Made by a program: the position numbers and the translations under genes. From positions 1 to 64,000 of the forward strand of contig NZ_BDBU01000045.1 in the NCBI RefSeq assembly GCF_001613145.1: a stretch of 64,000 nucleotides of DNA. Direction: 5' to 3'. Positions 60,685-64,000 of the stretch are shown here, one piece after another. The DNA comes from Nocardia jejuensis NBRC 103114 (GTDB lineage: Bacteria; Actinomycetota; Actinomycetes; Mycobacteriales; Mycobacteriaceae). The notes under the pieces were generated by a model. The model saw only the letters and a program-made list of their open reading frames with translations, ran no database searches and was not told the origin of the DNA. Each line of letters starts with the position of its first letter. Positions within the stretch are counted from its first letter, which is position 1.

Positions 60685-62226
60685 CTAGCGGGACTCGATC
60701 AGGTCGACCTCGGACTGCTCCGCCGGAATCCCTTCTGCCGCAGCGGATCGCACGCCCCGCATCAGGAAGAAGGCGACCACCGCCGCGACCAGGACGCACG
60801 CCCCGCCCGCCCAGAAGGTGGTCTGCATGGCACTGGTGAACGCCTCGCGCCCGGCCGCCACGAAGACCTCGTTACCGCTCGCGATGGCGGCGGTGACGTT
60901 CTCGCGGATGACATCCGGAGCCGACTCGGGCATCGCCTCGGTATAGGTGCTCGCCAGAATCGCGCCCAGAATCGCGACACCGAGCGCACCGCCGGTCTGC
61001 TGAATGGTGTCGTTGAGCGCCGAGCCGACACCGGCCTGCTCCGGCGGCACCGCACCCATGAGCGCACCGATCGCGGCCGGCATCGCCAGCCCGGCGCCCG
61101 CACCGACCAGCGCCATACCCGTTGCGGGCAGCCAGAATTCGGAATCCACCGCCATGACGGCCAGCACCGCAGTACCGGCGGCCAGCACCAGCAGTCCGGC
61201 CACTGCGATCGGGCGCACGCCCGCCTTCTGGACCAGACCCGCTCCCACGCCCTGACATACGAGCGCGGCCAGAGCCATCGGAGTGAAGGCCACCGCGGTC
61301 TTGACGGGCGAGTAGCCGAGCACGAACTGCAGGTACTGGGTCAGCACCAGCATCAGACCGGCATTGGCGAAAACGACCAGGACCAGGGAGAAGCTGGAAC
61401 CGGTGAACACCTTGTTGCCGAACAGATGTATCGGCACCATCGGATGTTCGGCCTTCAGCTCCCGGATCACGAAGGCGGTCATGCCCAGCACCGCGATCAC
61501 CAGACCCGGCCAGGTTCCGGCGATTCCGGAGTGCGGGAAGTCGATGATCGTCCACACCGCGGCCGTGGTGCCGATGATGGACAGCGCCATGCCCGGCAGA
61601 TCCGGTGCGGTCCACGGCCCCTTGGACTCGGGCATGAGCGCCAGCGCGGCGAGAATCGCGACGATCGCGATCGGCACGTTCAGCACGAACACCGAACCCC
61701 ACCAGAAGTGGTTCAGCAGCACCCCGCCCATCACCGGGCCGCCGACCATGCCGATCATGGCCACCGCACTCCAGGCCGCGATGGCTTTCGGGCGCTCCTG
61801 CTCGTCGAACACGGTGATCAGGATGGACAGCGTGCTGGGCATGATCAGCGCGCCGCCGATCCCCATCACGACACGGCCCGCGATCAGCATGTCCGGGGTG
61901 CTCGCGTAGGCGGCCAGCACCGAGGCCGCGCCGAAGAGCGCCAGGCCGATCACCATCACCAACCGGCGACCGAAGCGGTCCGAGAGGCTTCCGGTGGTGA
62001 GCAGCAGGCCGGCGAACACCAGGATGTAGGAGTCGATGATCCACTGCAGGTCGGCGCTGGTGGCGCCGATATCGGTGGAGATCTGCGGGATCGCCACGGT
62101 GAGCACCATATTGTCGATCACCAGCACCAGCGAGCTCAGGCAGAGCACGACCAGAATCAGCCAGCGCTTCGGATCACGCTGCGCCACAGGTGAAGTCACC
62201 GCCGCGGCGGTATCGGTCTTTCGCAT
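60685..62226 (-). CDS. DHA2-type MFS multidrug exporter (EmrB/QacA-like)
   Basis: A 513-residue transporter with about 14 hydrophobic helices. The motif LLTTGSLSDRFGRRLVMVIG marks the MFS loop between helices 2 and 3, and GPVMGGVLLNHFWWGSVFVL is the antiporter motif. It likely expels toxic organic compounds using the proton gradient. The ATG at 62226 is accepted. It is divergent from a TetR gene with shared operator sites, the classical arrangement for inducible exporters. Confidence 0.92.
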   Translation of the reverse strand: MRKTDTAAAVTSPVAQRDPKRWLILVVLCLSSLVLVIDNMVLTVAIPQISTDIGATSADLQWIIDSYILVFAGLLLTTGSLSDRFGRRLVMVIGLALFGAASVLAAYASTPDMLIAGRVVMGIGGALIMPSTLSILITVFDEQERPKAIAAWSAVAMIGMVGGPVMGGVLLNHFWWGSVFVLNVPIAIVAILAALALMPESKGPWTAPDLPGMALSIIGTTAAVWTIIDFPHSGIAGTWPGLVIAVLGMTAFVIRELKAEHPMVPIHLFGNKVFTGSSFSLVLVVFANAGLMLVLTQYLQFVLGYSPVKTAVAFTPMALAALVCQGVGAGLVQKAGVRPIAVAGLLVLAAGTAVLAVMAVDSEFWLPATGMALVGAGAGLAMPAAIGALMGAVPPEQAGVGSALNDTIQQTGGALGVAILGAILASTYTEAMPESAPDVIRENVTAAIASGNEVFVAAGREAFTSAMQTTFWAGGACVLVAAVVAFFLMRGVRSAAAEGIPAEQSEVDLIESR

Positions 62227-62251
62227 GTCAATCCCCTTCCGAACCCTTCGC

Positions 62252-62340
62252 CGAACACCGTGCGGCGTTGTCGAACACTGTACGGTTGAACGAACACTGT
62301 GCGCAACCGGGAACGGTGTACCGACTTTCGAACACCGTTC
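62252..62340. promoter_or_regulatory. operator array between MFS and TetR genes
   Basis: CGAACACYGTDCG occurs at 62252, 62272 and 62291 in direct order. GAACGGTGT (62311-62319) faces ACACCGTTC (62332-62340) as an inverted pair. Five half-sites in 90 bases suggest binding of the TetR protein. Confidence 0.65.
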
Positions 62341-62383
62341 AACCAGGCGTTATGCTCACCCACACACGACGAGAGGACGAGCC

Positions 62384-63139
62384 ATGGCCGCCCAGGACAA
62401 GGAAATCCAGTCCGTATGGACTCGGGCCGAGCGTCGCCGACGCGGACAGCCCGCCCTGAGCCGGGACCACATCGTGGCCGAGGCCATGGCCCTGCTCGAC
62501 GCCGAGGGCACCGAGGCGCTGAGCATGCGCAAACTCGGCGCCCGGCTCGGCGCGGGTGCGACCTCGCTCTACACCTACGTCACCAACAAGGAAGAACTAC
62601 TGGAGCTGACCACCGACGCGGCCTTCGGCGAGATCTCACCCCCGGTTCCCGTCGCCGACGGCGACTGGCGCCCGGCCGTCCGAGACGTCGCGTACGAGGT
62701 GCGGTCGATGATCCTGCGCCATCCGTGGCTGTCGTCCGTACTCGGCGAGATCGGACTGCTCTATCTCGGACCCAGCGTCATGCGCCTCAACGAAGGGTTC
62801 GTCACCCTGCTCGAGGAGGCCGGATTCGAGCCCGTCGACGCCGACACCGCCGTGACCATGACCTTCGCCTTCGTGATCGGCCTGGCCATCACCGAGGCCG
62901 CTTCCCTGCAGACCATCCGGCGCAGCGGGCTCACCGAAGCCGAGTGGTATCGCAAGTTCTGGCCCGCGGCCGAGGTCGCCACTCGCCCCTACCCGCGAAT
63001 GCACAAGCGCTACCTCGATATCGGACCGCAACTGGCCGAACCCGGCCTCGATATGGAGCGCTTCCGCCGCGACTCCTTCGACACCCAGATGGACCGGCTG
63101 CTCGACGGCCTCGACCCGGCACTGCGCAAGGCGCGCTGA
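62384..63139 (+). CDS. TetR-family regulator of the MFS exporter
   Basis: A 251-residue TetR regulator with a TetR-class C-terminal (TetR_C) domain. The helix-turn-helix is ALSMRKLGARLGAGATSLYT followed by YVTNKEELLELTTD. It begins at ATG 62384 after GAGGACGAGCC. The operator array upstream and the divergent exporter imply local, ligand-responsive control. Confidence 0.87.
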   Translation: MAAQDKEIQSVWTRAERRRRGQPALSRDHIVAEAMALLDAEGTEALSMRKLGARLGAGATSLYTYVTNKEELLELTTDAAFGEISPPVPVADGDWRPAVRDVAYEVRSMILRHPWLSSVLGEIGLLYLGPSVMRLNEGFVTLLEEAGFEPVDADTAVTMTFAFVIGLAITEAASLQTIRRSGLTEAEWYRKFWPAAEVATRPYPRMHKRYLDIGPQLAEPGLDMERFRRDSFDTQMDRLLDGLDPALRKAR

Positions 63140-63182
63140 ACGAGGCCGCCGGACAACGATTTCCAGCTCCGGTCCGCGCCGT

Positions 63183-63926
63183 TCAGCGGCCGGTGGGCAG
63201 ATTCGCCCCTCCGGTGGCGTCCAGCACGACACCGGTGATGAAGGTGTTGTGGGCCAGCATGTGGATGGCGCGCGCGATGTCCTCGGCCCGTCCGACCCGG
63301 CCGACCGGAGTTGTCGCGGCGAGCCCGTCGAACAGCGACTCTCGCTGCGCCTCCGGGACCCGATCCCACCACGGGGTGTCGACGACGCCGGGCGAGACGG
63401 CATTGATCCGCAGCGGCGCCAGCTCCACCGCGAGCGGCGGCACCATGGATTCGAGCGCGCCGTTGATCGCCGCCAGTCCGGCGGTGCCCGCGAAGGCCGC
63501 GCGGGCCGACGCCGCGGTCACCAGGGTCACCGACCCGTGCGAATCCAGGTGCGGTAGCGCCGCTTTGAGGATCCGCACGTGCGGCCAGAACTTGCCGTCG
63601 AATCCCGCGGCCAGTTCGTCGAGGCTCAATTCCGCGAACGGGCCGCTGCCCGAGGAACCACTGACCGCGACGACGAGGTGATCGATCACGCCCGCGGTCG
63701 CGAAGAAGGCGTCGATATCGACCTGGTGTCCGGCATCCATGCTGAAAGTGCTTGTCCGGCCGCCGATTCTGGCCGCCGCCGCATCCAGCTTCGCAGGATC
63801 GCGACCGGTGATGACGACCTCGGCGCCCTCGGCAGCGAACAGGGCGGCGGTGGCCTCGCCGATGCCCGAGCTGCCACCGACGACTACGACGCGCGCGGAT
63901 GTGCTGATCGGCTGTGATGTGGTCAT
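63183..63926 (-). CDS. short-chain dehydrogenase/reductase
   Basis: A 247-residue SDR. The cofactor motif is VVGGSSGIGEATA. The active-site region reads SVTLVTAASARAAFAGTAGL, without the usual Tyr-x3-Lys, so the catalytic Tyr is not evident (Ala-Gly at the expected position). It belongs to a divergent subgroup found beside TetR genes. The ATG at 63926 is accepted. The palindrome upstream may be its operator. Confidence 0.8.
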   Translation of the reverse strand: MTTSQPISTSARVVVVGGSSGIGEATAALFAAEGAEVVITGRDPAKLDAAAARIGGRTSTFSMDAGHQVDIDAFFATAGVIDHLVVAVSGSSGSGPFAELSLDELAAGFDGKFWPHVRILKAALPHLDSHGSVTLVTAASARAAFAGTAGLAAINGALESMVPPLAVELAPLRINAVSPGVVDTPWWDRVPEAQRESLFDGLAATTPVGRVGRAEDIARAIHMLAHNTFITGVVLDATGGANLPTGR

Positions 63927-63972
63927 TGTCCGAGTGCCTTTCTGTCGATCCGTCTATCCTTACGGAACCGAC

Positions 63973-63999
63973 AGTCTCGACAACGCGTTAGTCGAGACT
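63973..63999. promoter_or_regulatory. palindrome at the window edge before the SDR gene
   Basis: AGTCTCGAC (63973-63981) and GTCGAGACT (63991-63999) are perfect arms, with AACGCGTTA between. This is typical of a TetR-type operator. The regulator gene would lie outside the window. Confidence 0.55.
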
Positions 64000-64000
64000 T

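Overview
The window is a GC-rich chromosome segment from a mycolic-acid actinomycete, most likely a Nocardia or a close relative. This is inferred from gene order, not from a search. Between about 1 and 18 kb the order is acs, a small membrane protein, ephE-like hydrolase, marP, CoA-type NUDIX, TlpA-like thioredoxin, nth, a small membrane protein, crp, MBL hydrolase, RidA, a small DUF4177-like protein, two ArsA-like ATPases, whiB4, ponA2 and a metallophosphoesterase. It follows the Mycobacterium tuberculosis Rv3667-Rv3683 block as I remember it, with nhaA and yqeY as local additions. Strong GC-rich hairpin terminators separate most convergent units.

Two tandem paralogous proline/glutamine-rich membrane-anchored proteins (18.2-20.9 kb) and a tRNA-Pro(CGG) follow. 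From the tRNA to about 28.6 kb the content changes to accessory genes: orphan small proteins, a frameshifted gene, a SMI1/KNR4 (SUKH)-like immunity-type protein, a resolvase-like protein and a three-gene cassette ending in a DUF6879 protein and an XRE-DUF5753 regulator. It looks like an island next to a tRNA, but I found no recombinase or attachment repeat.

From 28.6 to 57.3 kb lies a catabolic region: dienelactone hydrolase, flavodoxin, gabD2-like semialdehyde dehydrogenase, crotonase, an ABC exporter, SDRs, an acetoacetate-decarboxylase-like protein, an acyl-CoA ligase, a ferredoxin, three P450 genes, a KstD-like flavoprotein, an F420-type oxidoreductase, a GMC oxidoreductase and a glutathione peroxidase. 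Seven sites resembling the KstR box (TnnAACnnGTTnnA) lie at promoters here, and one P450 is clearly CYP125-like, which points to steroid or terpenoid side-chain catabolism. The ferredoxin/SDR/CYP123/(aldA)/dehydrogenase/carboxymuconolactone-decarboxylase genes mirror the mycobacterial cyp51 locus (Rv0763c-Rv0771). Here, however, cyp51 is missing from its place, aldA is a 48-residue stub, and a CYP51-like protein lacking the haem-ligand cysteine sits 10 kb away beside a TetR gene. That TetR gene carries the same GGACACGTGT palindrome found at the CYP123/aldA-stub divergent promoter. A glycosyltransferase/methyltransferase/toroid-fold/methyltransferase group (46.4-51.2 kb) is embedded in this region.

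The last part (57.4-64 kb) holds a secreted SGNH hydrolase with a PKD-like domain, a possible 20-residue membrane peptide, two TetR regulators, a DHA2-type MFS exporter with an operator array, and an SDR with a palindrome upstream.
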